Shown: piece by piece, positions 8,113-18,746 of the stretch | How positions within the stretch are numbered: position 1 is the stretch's first letter | How the letters are laid out: each line of letters opens with the position of its first letter | Origin: Entamoeba invadens IP1 | Lineage: Eukaryota > Evosea > Mastigamoebida > Endamoebidae | Assembly: GCF_000330505.1 (NCBI RefSeq) | Contig: NW_004443767.1 | Location: 650,538-714,537 of the forward strand | Length of the DNA: 64,000 nt | Reading direction: 5' to 3' | The notes under the pieces: generated by a model | Seen by the model: the letters and a program-made list of their open reading frames with translations, nothing else | What the model was told of the DNA's origin: nothing | Database searches by the model: none | Translations under genes and position numbers: made by a program

Positions 8113-10761
8113 TTAGAACTCAAAGTGGACCAGTGGGTGATCGTCCATCGCTTTCTTGACATCCGTCGAGACAACTTTGTTTCCTTGCAAACACATCTTT
8201 TCAAGAGACATGGTCTCTGGAAGAGAATTGTTAAGCCAGTCGACAATTTCGTCCTTAGTAACCGATTCCAACTTTCTTAATCTAATCACCAACAAGTGCT
8301 GGCTCATAGTCAACAACTCTGCAATTTTGTCCATATAACTTCCGACTGGATTTCCGTCCAAAGCCAACTTGACAATAGATGGGTGGTTTACAATCGCGTC
8401 GAAGATGGCGCCAATCTGCTCTGGTGGGAAATTCATACCGCAGATGTGCAAGTTCTTGAGTGTTTTATTGCCTCTTATCATCTCAGCAATGCACGCGTAA
8501 TTCCCTTTTTTGAAGATTGAAGTGTTATACCCAATTTTCAATTTCGTCAACTTGGTTGTAGCAGAGACGTAGTTAATGACATAAGGAATAGACGTGTCGG
8601 AAATGTTGGTGTCGTCAATTCCAAGCTGAGAAATATAAGTGTTAGTCTTCTCATAAGCCAATAAGACTTCCAATATTTTCGACATATCTCCTTTAATTTT
8701 GGTGCCAGAAACGTCGATGGCATTCAAGTGGATAATTGGTCTGGCCATGATCTTCAAGAGCTTTTTAACGTCACCAACAGACAAATCGACGCTTGCAACT
8801 CCCAAATTAGTGATTGGAGGGAATTTAGCGATTTTGCCCTCTTCAGTGACATCGGCGATGTAATCAATAACACTTCCCATCCCTTCATTTCCACTCAAAT
8901 GCAACTCTTTAAGGACTCTACTGTCGCACAACCCTTTCAATATCGAAAGGACAATATCCTTTGAAAGTTGGCAGTTTCTCACATCGAAGACTTGAAGCTT
9001 TTTCAGCTTTTGGACTAAATTGCAGAAGTTGGCTCCACCAGACGAGATGTCGTTGTTCTTCATAATGATCTGTTGCAGATTGGGGAACTCCATGATAGCA
9101 CGGATGACGTTAGGTGAATCCTGTCTATTAATTCCAATCGATCGAATATCAAGTCTGAACAATGCGTTCTTATTAATTGGTCTCAAGATAGTCTGTAACA
9201 CCGATCCAGTGATTTCTTTGTTGTCTGCAAGGCACAAATACTCAAGTGAGTTACACGCTCTGAACCCGTCAGACAACGACTTTGCTACTTCTTCGGTTAA
9301 TCCGATGTTCCCAAGGTCAAGTCTTTTCAGCGCAATTGGTGATCTTAAAATGAGAGTTAAAGCCTCCCCAAATTCCTTTGTTTTTCCCAACTCGAAGTTG
9401 TCCGAGAGTGAAAGCTCTTGTGCGTTGAAAGTCTCTTGCACGTCTTTCCCACCTCTTGACTTGAATGTTCGATCAATCGATTGCGCAAATACTGTGAACT
9501 GTGTGATTGATAAATTGGTCGATGCAAAGTTGATGGAGGTGAGATTCGAGTTTTGTTTAATAGCCGTTAAAATGGCTGCCAACACACGCTTAGGTACAAT
9601 CATATCGAGGTATGCGTCTGCCGCAGCGACCTGGACGTTTTCGTGGAAGTACGCAAGTCGATTCTTCAAGAAGACAATTTCGTTTCTTTTCACCGAAATA
9701 TCAAAGATCTTGTCTGACAACGCAACATCGAGGCTTTGTGGTTTCTCCACATCTGGAGAAGTCTCTCCAGCCATATAGAAATAGCCCGATAACAATTGAA
9801 CCAATTTGTCGACTCTTCCCGTTTTGATTTGGAGATTCTTCCCGTTCTTGAAGATGACAACAGCAGAGTCTCCCGTCGAATACACCGATTTAATATCGGC
9901 TATTGGGTAGAAATTGAGGTCTTCAATCAACTCGGAGAGGTATACAATGATACCGTCATAGACTATTCCAATATGTACCTTCTTCCCAGACAACACAGAG
10001 TCAAACAACGTTGCGCCAAAAGAGTGTGATCTTTGTGCCATTTGTATGAAGCTTTGTTTGAGTGTTGTGATGTTCGTTTGTCCTTTCAACTTCTCGTGGA
10101 TGCTCATAGACGATCGCAGCATATTCTCCTTTCCGAAATTCTCAAGGACCAACGGGTTACAGAATTGCGTGATATCGATGAGCGAAGACTCTTGTTCCCT
10201 GTAATTGCCAAGTGTCATTTGAATAGCAACAGCAACAAGAGCGTTCGCAATTTTACGTTCGATGGGGAACCTCTCGTAAAACATTCGACTCTTCAAGCAC
10301 TGGAAGATATAATCCGTATTCTTGTCATTACCCTTTTGGCTCGCATTGAATGGAGCAATCCATTGCATTCTAAACCCTAATATCGTCGAGTCATTGATCT
10401 TTTCTTGGAACAATGTCTTAGTGTTGTTGAAATACTTAATTGGGACTTTAGAGTCGTCCTTCAACTCGCAAAGGAAAAAGATGTTAAAGGTTAAGCCAAG
10501 TTTCGCCTTAAGTTGTTCAACAACTTCACCAACTTTAGAGGTGTCTTGAACATTGAGGTTAATGGTGTCCTTGTTCGCTAAGTAGATTTTCAAGTGAAGC
10601 GAAATGTTGTTACCAGTCTTTTCAACTTGCTGAAGTCCTTTGGACAAACTGCCCATGTCCTTCATGTCCTTGTCAAGGTCGTTGAGACCCACACGCAATT
10701 TCTTCTTCTTTTGGTTTGTCTTTCGGCGAATTACGATCTTGTCAAAATCTGCAATACTCAT
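8113..10761 (-). CDS. FERM domain plus leucine-rich-repeat protein
   Basis: Single exon, 882 aa, ATG at 10761. After a basic N-terminus (RRKTNQKKKK), residues about 50-135 look like a ubiquitin-like FERM F1 lobe, about 140-250 like the helical F2 lobe, and about 255-335 like a PTB/PH-type F3 lobe. From about 385 to the end there are ribonuclease-inhibitor-type LRRs (LKRLDLGNIGLTEEVAKSL is typical). FERM domains bind membrane lipids and receptor tails, and such LRRs bind proteins, so a cortical actin or membrane scaffold is a reasonable inference. A GAACTCAAAAA box lies 28 nt upstream of the start (10789-10799). This protein is distinct from the talin at 29978. No enzyme motif is visible. Confidence 0.75.
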   Translation of the reverse strand: MSIADFDKIVIRRKTNQKKKKLRVGLNDLDKDMKDMGSLSKGLQQVEKTGNNISLHLKIYLANKDTINLNVQDTSKVGEVVEQLKAKLGLTFNIFFLCELKDDSKVPIKYFNNTKTLFQEKINDSTILGFRMQWIAPFNASQKGNDKNTDYIFQCLKSRMFYERFPIERKIANALVAVAIQMTLGNYREQESSLIDITQFCNPLVLENFGKENMLRSSMSIHEKLKGQTNITTLKQSFIQMAQRSHSFGATLFDSVLSGKKVHIGIVYDGIIVYLSELIEDLNFYPIADIKSVYSTGDSAVVIFKNGKNLQIKTGRVDKLVQLLSGYFYMAGETSPDVEKPQSLDVALSDKIFDISVKRNEIVFLKNRLAYFHENVQVAAADAYLDMIVPKRVLAAILTAIKQNSNLTSINFASTNLSITQFTVFAQSIDRTFKSRGGKDVQETFNAQELSLSDNFELGKTKEFGEALTLILRSPIALKRLDLGNIGLTEEVAKSLSDGFRACNSLEYLCLADNKEITGSVLQTILRPINKNALFRLDIRSIGINRQDSPNVIRAIMEFPNLQQIIMKNNDISSGGANFCNLVQKLKKLQVFDVRNCQLSKDIVLSILKGLCDSRVLKELHLSGNEGMGSVIDYIADVTEEGKIAKFPPITNLGVASVDLSVGDVKKLLKIMARPIIHLNAIDVSGTKIKGDMSKILEVLLAYEKTNTYISQLGIDDTNISDTSIPYVINYVSATTKLTKLKIGYNTSIFKKGNYACIAEMIRGNKTLKNLHICGMNFPPEQIGAIFDAIVNHPSIVKLALDGNPVGSYMDKIAELLTMSQHLLVIRLRKLESVTKDEIVDWLNNSLPETMSLEKMCLQGNKVVSTDVKKAMDDHPLVHFEF

Positions 10762-11136
10762 TCTCTGATTTTCAAGTTAAGGAGATCGTTTTTGAGTTCG
10801 ATTCCGCCTTTTGGAGATTGGTGGTTTATAATTTTGAACTACTTTTTGTGATTATTATATTTGAGTAACTGAGTACTAAAATAATGGGAATATAAGCATT
10901 GATTTTTTGGGAAGTTGAAATAAGGAAAAAATGGTAGTAGTTTTTAATTTATTTTATTATTGTATATACTATAACACAAACAATTAATTGCCACAAATAC
11001 GGGTGTTGCTATATAAAGAAAAACACAATTCAAGAAACACCAAAAATGTGTGAATATGACAAACTGTTGTTAGTTAGATGTTCTATTAACTTAAATACAA
11101 TCCCATTATTTCATCTTCTCGTGTGTTAGAAGGGTC
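10762..11136. other. Intergenic between two minus-strand genes
   Basis: About 375 bp. It contains the FERM-LRR promoter region, including the GAAC-like box at 10789-10799, followed by AT-rich DNA and the 3' flank of the next gene. Confidence 0.4.
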
Positions 11137-12081
11137 TTATGCAATAAATTGTACATCTTCAGAACTTTGGTCAGAGTCCAACAACTCGGAGTCAACAAAG
11201 TCAACATCGTCAAGAGTTGTCTTTCTTTGTGAATACAAGTCGTTCTCAATCTCGAGTTCGAGCTTCCCCATTGTCATTCCAGGACTGTACAAATAATAAG
11301 GAACCGTGTTTGCTAACATTGGCTTTACTTTTCTTTTGAATCTTCTTGAAGGCAACATGTTCATCCGCTGTAAATAGTCCCACCTCTTCCTTGCGACTTC
11401 GAGCATCACTCTCCGAGTTGGTCGTGTCGGTTTATTTGTTTTTTTCATTTTTCTTGGCTTTGTTGACTGCTTGTATGTCTTTTTCTCTTCAGGACTCTCC
11501 ATGACTCCTCTTTGAATATCTGAAGAGTTGTCTACATTCTCCAATGCACCACAAGACTCCGAGACTGAAGGAGCTTCTTTTTCCGATTTTTTTTGTTCAG
11601 ATAGACTCTGTTTCTTCTCGTCTGATTTTCGGATGACGACATTTGTCGAGCTCTGACTCTCACTTTGTCCGACAACTTGGTCTTGCTTATCCTTGAAATT
11701 TTCCCCGTTTTTGTTGTTACATTCCGCCACTTCAATCTTTTTGACAACTTGAAAGGTTTTTTGAGTTTTTCGTTCCGTTTCGCCAACAACTTGTTTCAAA
11801 CGATTTACATGTTTGTCCAAATCCTTATTTTGTTGTGTGATTTTAGTACCAATTTTACCAAACAAAAACACGTTTCTTTTAATTGTGCCTGGAGGAAGTC
11901 TGCTCTTTGGTGGGTCTTTTTTGAATGACCCTTCCCTCATTTTTTTTCTTTTCAAATCAAAAGACTCCTTTCGTTTTGCATGAAAAATTGACTCTGAATT
12001 ATTTATTAAAGAAGATGGGAGATTGGACGACGTTGTCGTGTTCAACATCGAATAACAACTCGTTGGAAATGAAAAATCCAT
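11137..12081 (-). CDS. Hypothetical basic, low-complexity protein
   Basis: Predicted 314 aa from ATG 12081; no family recognised. The first 180 residues are rich in Lys, Ser, Gln and Glu with predicted disorder. The C-terminal 120 residues look more conserved: a basic run (STKPRKMKKTNKPTRPTRRV), then LEVARKRWDYLQRMNMLPSRR, a short VPYYLYSPGM segment and an acidic end rich in Asp, Glu and Ser. The Lys/Arg clusters could be nuclear localisation signals, but that is a guess. It is transcribed divergently from calcineurin B. Confidence 0.6.
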   Translation of the reverse strand: MDFSFPTSCYSMLNTTTSSNLPSSLINNSESIFHAKRKESFDLKRKKMREGSFKKDPPKSRLPPGTIKRNVFLFGKIGTKITQQNKDLDKHVNRLKQVVGETERKTQKTFQVVKKIEVAECNNKNGENFKDKQDQVVGQSESQSSTNVVIRKSDEKKQSLSEQKKSEKEAPSVSESCGALENVDNSSDIQRGVMESPEEKKTYKQSTKPRKMKKTNKPTRPTRRVMLEVARKRWDYLQRMNMLPSRRFKRKVKPMLANTVPYYLYSPGMTMGKLELEIENDLYSQRKTTLDDVDFVDSELLDSDQSSEDVQFIA

Positions 12082-12568
12082 TTTGTACTTTCATCGTTCC
12101 GTCTCGATGTAACTCTCACTCTTCACTTTCTTAATCTCTTTTTTTGTTTTATTAAAATAACGATAAAATTTAAAAGTTATATTATTTGAAAATTAAATAT
12201 TTATTAAAATAATTATAGTTATTAATATATTATATTTAATGAATTAAAAATTATAATTGTTTGGTTTTTTTTTTTCCTTCAATAATAAAACTGCACTTTT
12301 TTCTCCATTTTTCTTGAAATTTATAAAAATTTGTTTTAAAAAAACAAAAGCAGATTTGTAAAAATTACTTCAAATACAGCATTTTTGCCATTTCGTTCCT
12401 CTTCACAATGAAATAACTATACACAAATTATACTTATAATAAAATTAGAATTAAGAAATAAAAATAGACGACCAAAGATTGGAAAAAGCGAAACGATTAG
12501 TGGTCAAGCGATTCTTTTCAGGAAAAGAACTCGAAAAGAGCTGAACTGTAAAGCCAAAGCACTTATTA
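12082..12568. other. Divergent intergenic region
   Basis: About 490 bp between two genes that start away from each other, so it must serve as promoter for both. It is mostly A/T runs. A GAACTGTAAAG sequence about 25 nt before the calcineurin B start resembles the Entamoeba GAAC-like core element. Confidence 0.4.
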
Positions 12569-13108
12569 ATGGGGAACCAACTATCTGGTTTGAAGCAAGA
12601 AGATGTTGAGCAGATGATGCAGACGACCAATTTTAGTGAGAGTGAGTTACGAAGACTCTTCCGTCGGTTCAAAAAACTTGACACCAAGTCGAAGGAGGCC
12701 TCCACTGATGAGTACGACGACTTAGCCGAGTTGACTTCAAACCCTGTATTGAAGCGGTTGTTACAAATCTTCAACAAATACGACAACGAGGAGCTCCAGT
12801 TCTCACAGTTTGTCGCTACCCTTTCAACCCTCTCAGATAAAGGAAGCCAAGAGGCTAAACTCAGATTCGCGTTCCAGGTCTACGACGTCGATAGCGACGG
12901 TTTCATTTCCAACGGCGAACTCTTCCAGGTCCTCAAAATGATCATCGGAGGGTCGTTCACCGACGAACAACTCCAACAAGTTGTCGATAAAACTATCATC
13001 GAGGCTGATAAGGACAGAGACGGAAAGATTTCTTATGACGAGTTCTGCGGAATCATCTTGAAGAACTCCGAAAACATCGGAGAAAAACTCACTATCAATT
13101 GGCAGTGA
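12569..13108 (+). CDS. Calcineurin subunit B
   Basis: 179 aa, close to the usual 170-180. The N-terminus MGNQLS fits the N-myristoylation consensus conserved in calcineurin B. EF-hand 1 (about 36-50) is degenerate and lacks the regular D-x-D-x-D ligands, EF-hand 2 (about 70-82) is weak, and EF-hands 3 (DVDSDGFISNGE) and 4 (DKDRDGKISYDE) are canonical. The protein is the Ca2+-binding regulatory subunit of the Ser/Thr phosphatase PP2B, which it activates together with calmodulin. The start codon is clear and there is no intron. Unusually, the two N-terminal hands have decayed, so this subunit may bind only two Ca2+ ions tightly. Confidence 0.93.
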   Translation: MGNQLSGLKQEDVEQMMQTTNFSESELRRLFRRFKKLDTKSKEASTDEYDDLAELTSNPVLKRLLQIFNKYDNEELQFSQFVATLSTLSDKGSQEAKLRFAFQVYDVDSDGFISNGELFQVLKMIIGGSFTDEQLQQVVDKTIIEADKDRDGKISYDEFCGIILKNSENIGEKLTINWQ

Positions 13109-13557
13109 TTTTAGTGCTTGTTTTCTTTGGCATTTGGGTTGTACTATTCAGTTTAATTTTTATTCTAATACATATAATACAGTTTTAATGGATTCTTTCC
13201 GATATATTGGTTATATCGGAAAATAAACTGGTAGTTAGATTATAGTAAAATTACTAGTGTAATAGTTTTTTTTGTAATTTTTTTTTGTTTTAAAATGGGG
13301 TATTATTTGCGGCTTTTACCCGAAATAATGGCGTTTATTTTTTCTTATTTAAAATAATTAGTTTTATTATAAATTAGTTAATCATACAATATATATTATA
13401 ATATAATTATAATAATAAACAAGTTAATAATATTATAAATGAAGCGTAATAATAACAATCAATAGTAATTGTCTTTAATAATACAAAACTAGTTATTAAA
13501 TAGTATTTGAATGTTATTAGAACATAAATTAGAAATATCGAATAACTAGCATATATA
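13109..13557. other. Convergent intergenic region
   Basis: About 450 bp between the 3' ends of calcineurin B and the zinc-finger gene. It contains a perfect hairpin (13196-13222), listed separately, and AT-rich DNA that should hold both polyadenylation regions. Confidence 0.4.
13196..13222. repeat. Perfect 11-bp inverted repeat (hairpin)
   Basis: TTTCCGATATA at 13196-13206 is followed by a 5-nt loop and its exact reverse complement at 13212-13222. It lies 88 bp after the calcineurin B stop. Confidence 0.8.
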
Positions 13558-14091
13558 TTATAAGTGTTCATATAAAGAAACTTCTCTTCTTTCGACATGA
13601 ATAAATCTTTGAGGAATGGGTGAGAAAGCAGAAGGTGTTTGTACCCCAACAAAAAGTTGGGATTTTTGTTGTGTTTTCTTTACGTGGATTCTTAAATGTT
13701 TTTTTGCATCACTCTTTCTTTTAAAAGAAAGAGAACAACCTGAAAAGGGGCATTTGAAAGGCTTTTCATCGGAATGGTAAGTCATATGAATATTTAAATC
13801 GGTCAAACGTGCAAATGTTTTTGTACAGACCGTACAGGAGTAAGGCTTTATACCACTGTGTACTCTCATATGAATTTCACATTCGGATTTCCTTAAGAAA
13901 GCTTTTCCACAAACATTGCAAAGGTGTTGTTTTAGTGTGGAGTGTCGATTTAAGTGCCTGTGGAGAGACTCTTGTGTGATATATGATTTGCCACAGTTTT
14001 CATAAGGACAGATGTAATTCCCTTTGATATCTTTCTTGCAAATGTACTTCTTGTAAATCATATTAACAGAATTCTCAATCTCTAATGACAT
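13558..14091 (-). CDS. C2H2 zinc-finger protein with four fingers
   Basis: 177 aa from ATG 14091. Four C2H2 fingers run from about residue 28 to 145: CPYENCGKSYITQESLHRHL, CNVCGKAFLRKSECEIHM, CTVCTKTFARLTDLNIHM and CPFSGCSLSFKRKSDAKKHL. Two linkers, HSGIKPY and HSDEKPF, resemble the TGEKPY/F linker of tandem DNA-binding fingers, so sequence-specific DNA binding (TFIIIA or Kruppel type) is likely. There is no other domain. Four fingers is far fewer than the nine of TFIIIA, so it is better described as a putative transcription factor. Confidence 0.85.
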   Translation of the reverse strand: MSLEIENSVNMIYKKYICKKDIKGNYICPYENCGKSYITQESLHRHLNRHSTLKQHLCNVCGKAFLRKSECEIHMRVHSGIKPYSCTVCTKTFARLTDLNIHMTYHSDEKPFKCPFSGCSLSFKRKSDAKKHLRIHVKKTQQKSQLFVGVQTPSAFSPIPQRFIHVERREVSLYEHL

Positions 14092-15466
14092 ACTCGACTT
14101 CTAGTTGGAGAGCCACCATTTTGTACAAAAAGAAGAGAGAGACATACGGGTATCTTCTTGATAATTCAAATTTGAATCCGTCTTGTTATTCAAATACATC
14201 TTTTGTGTGTAAATAATTCTATTTACTTTGGTTTGAAAATAATTGTTTTTAATTATACATGAAAAAAAAGAGACGATTAGATAATGTAACTATTTTTATA
14301 ATTTTGGAATTTAATTATTTATTACAATTTGAATTTCTAATGTAATTATTTGATACAGTTACACAGTTTTTGTTTGCTTTTTGAAGAGCAAATTTTGTTT
14401 GTTTTACTAATTATTCAATTCAATGTTTTTTTTTTGATTTAAATAAAAATACAATAAAATTAAAATAAATTTATATACTATAAAATAATTTAAAAATAAT
14501 GTCATTACATTAAATAAAATTTTGCCAACCACATGTATAATTAGTTTTTAATATTTTTATATATTATTAACATAGTTTCATTATTTAGTTTAATTTAGAA
14601 ATTTGTTTTTTAAATTTGTTAAAACACAAAGGGATTAATTTTAACTAATAATAAAATATAGATTTATATTTTAAAAATGTTTTTGAAACAAACAAAATAA
14701 TTAAATGCTGATAATAAAAATATGTTATTTAAATTTTTAACAAAAATACAATGACTAAATAAAAAATTTAATTTTAATTATTTTTTTTTGATAAATTAAT
14801 TTATAATTGATTAATCAAAAATTTGATATAAGTTACAACCAACTATTAAAAAAAATCGGGAGGTTTAAAATCTTTGTTTTTATCTTCGTCATTTTTATCC
14901 TATTTTTACCATTTTTTTTATGTTTTTTAAGTTATTTTTCTACGAAAATTACAATTAAAAGTTGAATCAATTAAATAAAATTTCGATGATTTAATATTGA
15001 AAATACGTCCCCTCACAAAACCAAAAAATATTTTAAACTTCGCTGTATTGTATTTTTTAAAACTAGTATATTATATTATATAGTATATTTTACTTTTAAA
15101 AGTAGTACTATAATAAGAGTTACTAAATTGTGTCTTTGTGAACAAAAAGTGCCATATCAATTATTCCATTTATTTTTGGTTTTAAAGGAATATGAAAAGA
15201 AACAAAATGAATTAAAGAATCCAAATAATTATAGCAATGAAACCAATAATTATAGTAAATAACAATACTGATTGTTTTCGTTGGGCACCAACAAAAATAC
15301 TTCAAAATGTTTCGGCAGAACCACACTAAATATACCAAACCAATTCAAAATGAAAAGAAACATTAGAAAACAAAACAATTAAAAAAAGTTGCATGAAACA
15401 TAATTAAATCGAAAAAAATCACAATAAATCAAAATTGTTCGAACTATCAAAATCAGACTCAAGGTA
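14092..15466. other. Long AT-rich intergenic region, no gene seen
   Basis: About 1.4 kb, among the longest gene-free stretches. It is dominated by A/T runs. The one open frame over 60 codons (15123-15338, minus) has a composition expected of random AT-rich DNA. No tRNA fold, terminal repeat or coding relic was recognised. Confidence 0.5.
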
Positions 15467-17218
15467 ATGCTTCTATTATTATTGTATTTCATCTATTTCA
15501 CCTTTGCTCTTGCTACCGAGAGCCCAAGTGTGTGTATGGTTTGTACTTCAGTCAGAGTGAAGACGTCACATTAGTTCTTTGTTAAAATAAAGAACATCAA
15601 TATTTGACACAAACTATACATATATATTATAATTATATTATAATTATAGTTTATACTAACACATAGAACCAATTTTTTATAGTCAATTTGGGACATTTAA
15701 AAGATATGTCTTCGATTGGTATCACTGTCTCTCCTGTGGACAGCTGCCTTTCCCAAATACCCAACGGCACTCTTCATTCACTGGGAGTCACTAAGAATGT
15801 TGAGTGTTACATTCATGAATCTTTTCTTGAGATTCAAAACGGGCCAAACGGTGTCTCGAGGTGTGGCGAGTGTTTAGAAATGACTGGTCCTTCGATAATC
15901 CCAACCCAATGTGTTGTCACAGGAACATTTAAAGTGACACAGAGTGATGGATTTACAGAAGATGATTTAAAGAAGATGATTCTAGTCCCCGAAAACTTGT
16001 TTACAATAGTCTCCACCCCAACACTTCAAAGTAACACACATTTTGCACAAGTAACATTGAGAGAGTCGGATTGTGACACAAACAAATACACAACAATTAA
16101 AGTTGTTGAAAAACACGAGTCTACTGTAACCATCACATTTCTTAATCAAATATTCCCAATCAAATCAGTGTTAATTAACGACGTTGAGTACTTCCACACA
16201 ACTTTTGGAAGATTCAAAGTCCCTCTCATTAAAGAAAAAATTGTTATGAAAACGTTTACGTTTGATGGTCGAGTGGCTATATACGATAACATTAACTTAA
16301 ACACTTTAGACTATGATAATCAATTCAACCAAATATCTGAAAACAAACGTGAAAGTTGTTTGTTTATTCCATCGAATAACGTCTATGTCAACAACTCCAA
16401 TCGAGAGCTCAACTACTTCTTTAAATGGTCGTTCCATAAAGTAAACCCAGATCTTTCAATTATCAGTTTGAAAGAAACAGACGAGTCAATACACTTCACA
16501 GCAGACCAAATTAGAACAACTTTTGGTATTGGCTATCCAACAGTAATAAAGATGTACGTCCACTTCTCACAATTTTCGATGGATTTCGAAGTGAAAAATT
16601 GTTCAACACCGCCAACCTATGTTTTTGGCACAATTGGGTATGGAAGTCAATTTAAAAATGATATTAAAGATGCAGTTTTTGTATGTACTGGAGCTAATAT
16701 TCAGCCTCTTGTAGTTACCACCAAAATAGGAGAAGGTAGTTATCGAATTCGACTCAAATTTGGAATACCAAAGACATGTTATGGATATCGTTTGTTTTTT
16801 CTATAATAGTATAATTATATAATAATAGAATTACTTATTATAGAATTAGAGTTATATAATTTTTATACCATTTTTATAGTTTATATACTAAATTCTAGTT
16901 AACTCAATTGGAATCACTTTTGCTAATGACATTGGTACCATCTATGACGTGAAACAAATTGATTTAATACCCAAAATGTCTTCTAAACAGGCTCTTTGTG
17001 GAATGGAGTCTTTTACTTGTGGAACATATGAATGCAATCCAGAAAATTTGACTGTCAATTCGTTCAAGCCTGGATGTGTTCCTAATTGTGGTTCATGTCG
17101 GAGTGGTTATGTGTGTTCAAATGGAAAGTGTATGACAGCGCCTTCAAATAACATTCGAGACTCGACAGACTCTATTTTCATATTCTTCTGTTATGCGATA
17201 ATTCTATTTTTACTGTAA
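15467..17218 (+). CDS. Secreted expansin-like cysteine-rich surface protein
   Basis: Three exons: 15467-15538, 15667-16789 and 16899-17218, giving 504 aa. Introns of 128 and 109 nt both start GTTTGT and end TAG, and the phases match. Exon 1 encodes a clear signal peptide (MLLLLLYFIYFTFALA). Residues about 75-100 contain SRCGECLEMTGPS, resembling the Cys-pair and TGP motif of the double-psi beta-barrel of expansins and amoebal expansin-like proteins. Exon 3 adds a small EGF-like Cys cluster (CGSCRSGYVCSNGKC), and the protein ends in a hydrophobic stretch (SIFIFFCYAIILFLL) with no charged tail, as in a GPI-anchor signal. A cell-surface protein that binds glycans, perhaps in the cyst wall, is a hypothesis only. 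The exon 1 junction is my own model and is less certain than the second. Confidence 0.65.
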
Positions 17219-17291
17219 TTACATTTTACTAGTCTATATAGATTAATGAATCATATTTAAACTATCTTTTGAATGTAAAAATTCATTTCAA

Positions 17292-18250
17292 TTAACAGCA
17301 ATTCATCATTTTTTGCTGTGGTTGGCTATTCTGTGTATTAACAGCAATTCGTTGTGTTGGTTTGGCAGCACTTTCTTCGTTTCTTTCTCCTTTGATAATA
17401 GCTTCGACCATCGTCATCACCATTTTTTTGACGTTGTCCGAATTAGCTGCCGACGTCTCTAAGAAGGGAATCCCAAGCTTCTCCGCAAGTTCTCTTCCTT
17501 CCTCGTATGAGACGACTCGTTGTTGTTCCAAGTCTGATTTGTTTCCAATTAACATTAAGTTGTATCCCTCGTCCGCATTTTCCTTCACATTTTTTGTCCA
17601 ATATTCGATGTTTTTGAATGACTCTTTTGATGTTACGTCATAGATCATTGCTATTCCCATGACACCTCTATTATTCAGCCTTGAATAAACTAAGTTAATA
17701 GTTATTTTATACTATATATGTTCTATATAGAGTATCATACATTAGTATTGACTACACACTTCTATCGAATAGTAATTATAACTAATAAAATGAAACCATT
17801 CGTGTCACTAAGTAACAAACCGATAATAATTGGGCACGATTGTCCTAAATCGTTCTTGTCCCGCTGTGTCCCCTTAATATTAATTAATTCACTTTTAATA
17901 AATTAATCAATATCAAAATTAATTGAAAATGGTTTTTAATGGTACATTAAAAAGCGTGTAATACAATAACTGTACTATTGTATTAATTAGATGTAAATAA
18001 ACAAACATATTTGTATAGTATACGGGTTTCCCTCACAATCTATTCGTTTTGTTCTAAAATCGATCCCAACCGTTGTCGTAATATTCTCCGAAAATTTGTT
18101 TTCTGAATATCGAAGTAAAAGACACGTTTTTCCAACTCCTACACGTCACTCTTTTATTCGTTGTTTTTACCCACTTGTAAACAAACCACTTTCGCCGACC
18201 AACACCATCTTTATTATCGATTCACGCTTAAAAGTAGAGGTTTGCTGCAT
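17292..18250 (-). CDS. Rab-family small GTPase
   Basis: Four exons on the minus strand: 18187-18250, 18007-18138, 17821-17872 and 17292-17667, giving 207 aa, the normal Rab length. Introns of 48, 134 and 153 nt start GTTTGT; two end TAG and one AAG. Splicing restores every GTPase motif: GESGVGKT (G1) spans the first junction, TTVGIDF (switch I), WDTAGQERF (G3) spans the second junction, then NKSDL (G4) and ETSA (G5). The C-terminal Cys-Cys would be geranylgeranylated for membrane attachment. By sequence it belongs to the Rab1/Rab8-like exocytic group, but the exact subclass is unclear. A 14-bp direct repeat (ATTAACAGCAATTC at 17291 and 17337) flanks the hypervariable tail. Confidence 0.9.
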
Positions 18251-18746
18251 TACACTGTTTCTATTTTTTAGTTCTTTTCACAGTTCCTTTGTGAGTGTTT
18301 CAAGATGAGTTATTGATTACGAGTATTTTGTGTGTTATTACGGGATTATAATGCTTGTTTAGAAGACAATAATTTAAAAGACGATGTTATGAGAAATCTT
18401 TTGTTTAATAATATTTTTTATTATTTATAATTAGTATTATGTTTTTAATATTAGCTTTCTAATATACCAAGAAATATGTTTCTCTTCCTTGTTTGTGATA
18501 CTCGATTTTTATTTAACTATTCGTGTTGATACTATTTCTTATTTAATATTATTAATTTTTTTAATTTTGGTTATAACTAATTCCTCAAAAAATAAAACTC
18601 TATCAATAGATATTGTTACTATCAATCAATATCCCAATAAGTTTTTCATTATCGAAAACCTCAAACTCAAATATGGTTTTAATAAATTTCAAGTTTGTAC
18701 ATGTGAAACTAAAAGAAAACTATAAATAAAACTATAAAACAATCAT
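18251..18746. other. Intergenic, no gene seen
   Basis: About 500 bp between the Rab start and the SMC6 stop. The 78-codon plus-strand frame at 18489-18725 reads as random AT-rich translation. The region should contain the Rab promoter. Confidence 0.4.

Noticed and set aside
15123..15338. 71-codon minus-strand frame in the long intergenic region
   Set aside because: Composition matches random AT-rich translation, with no start context or homology pattern.
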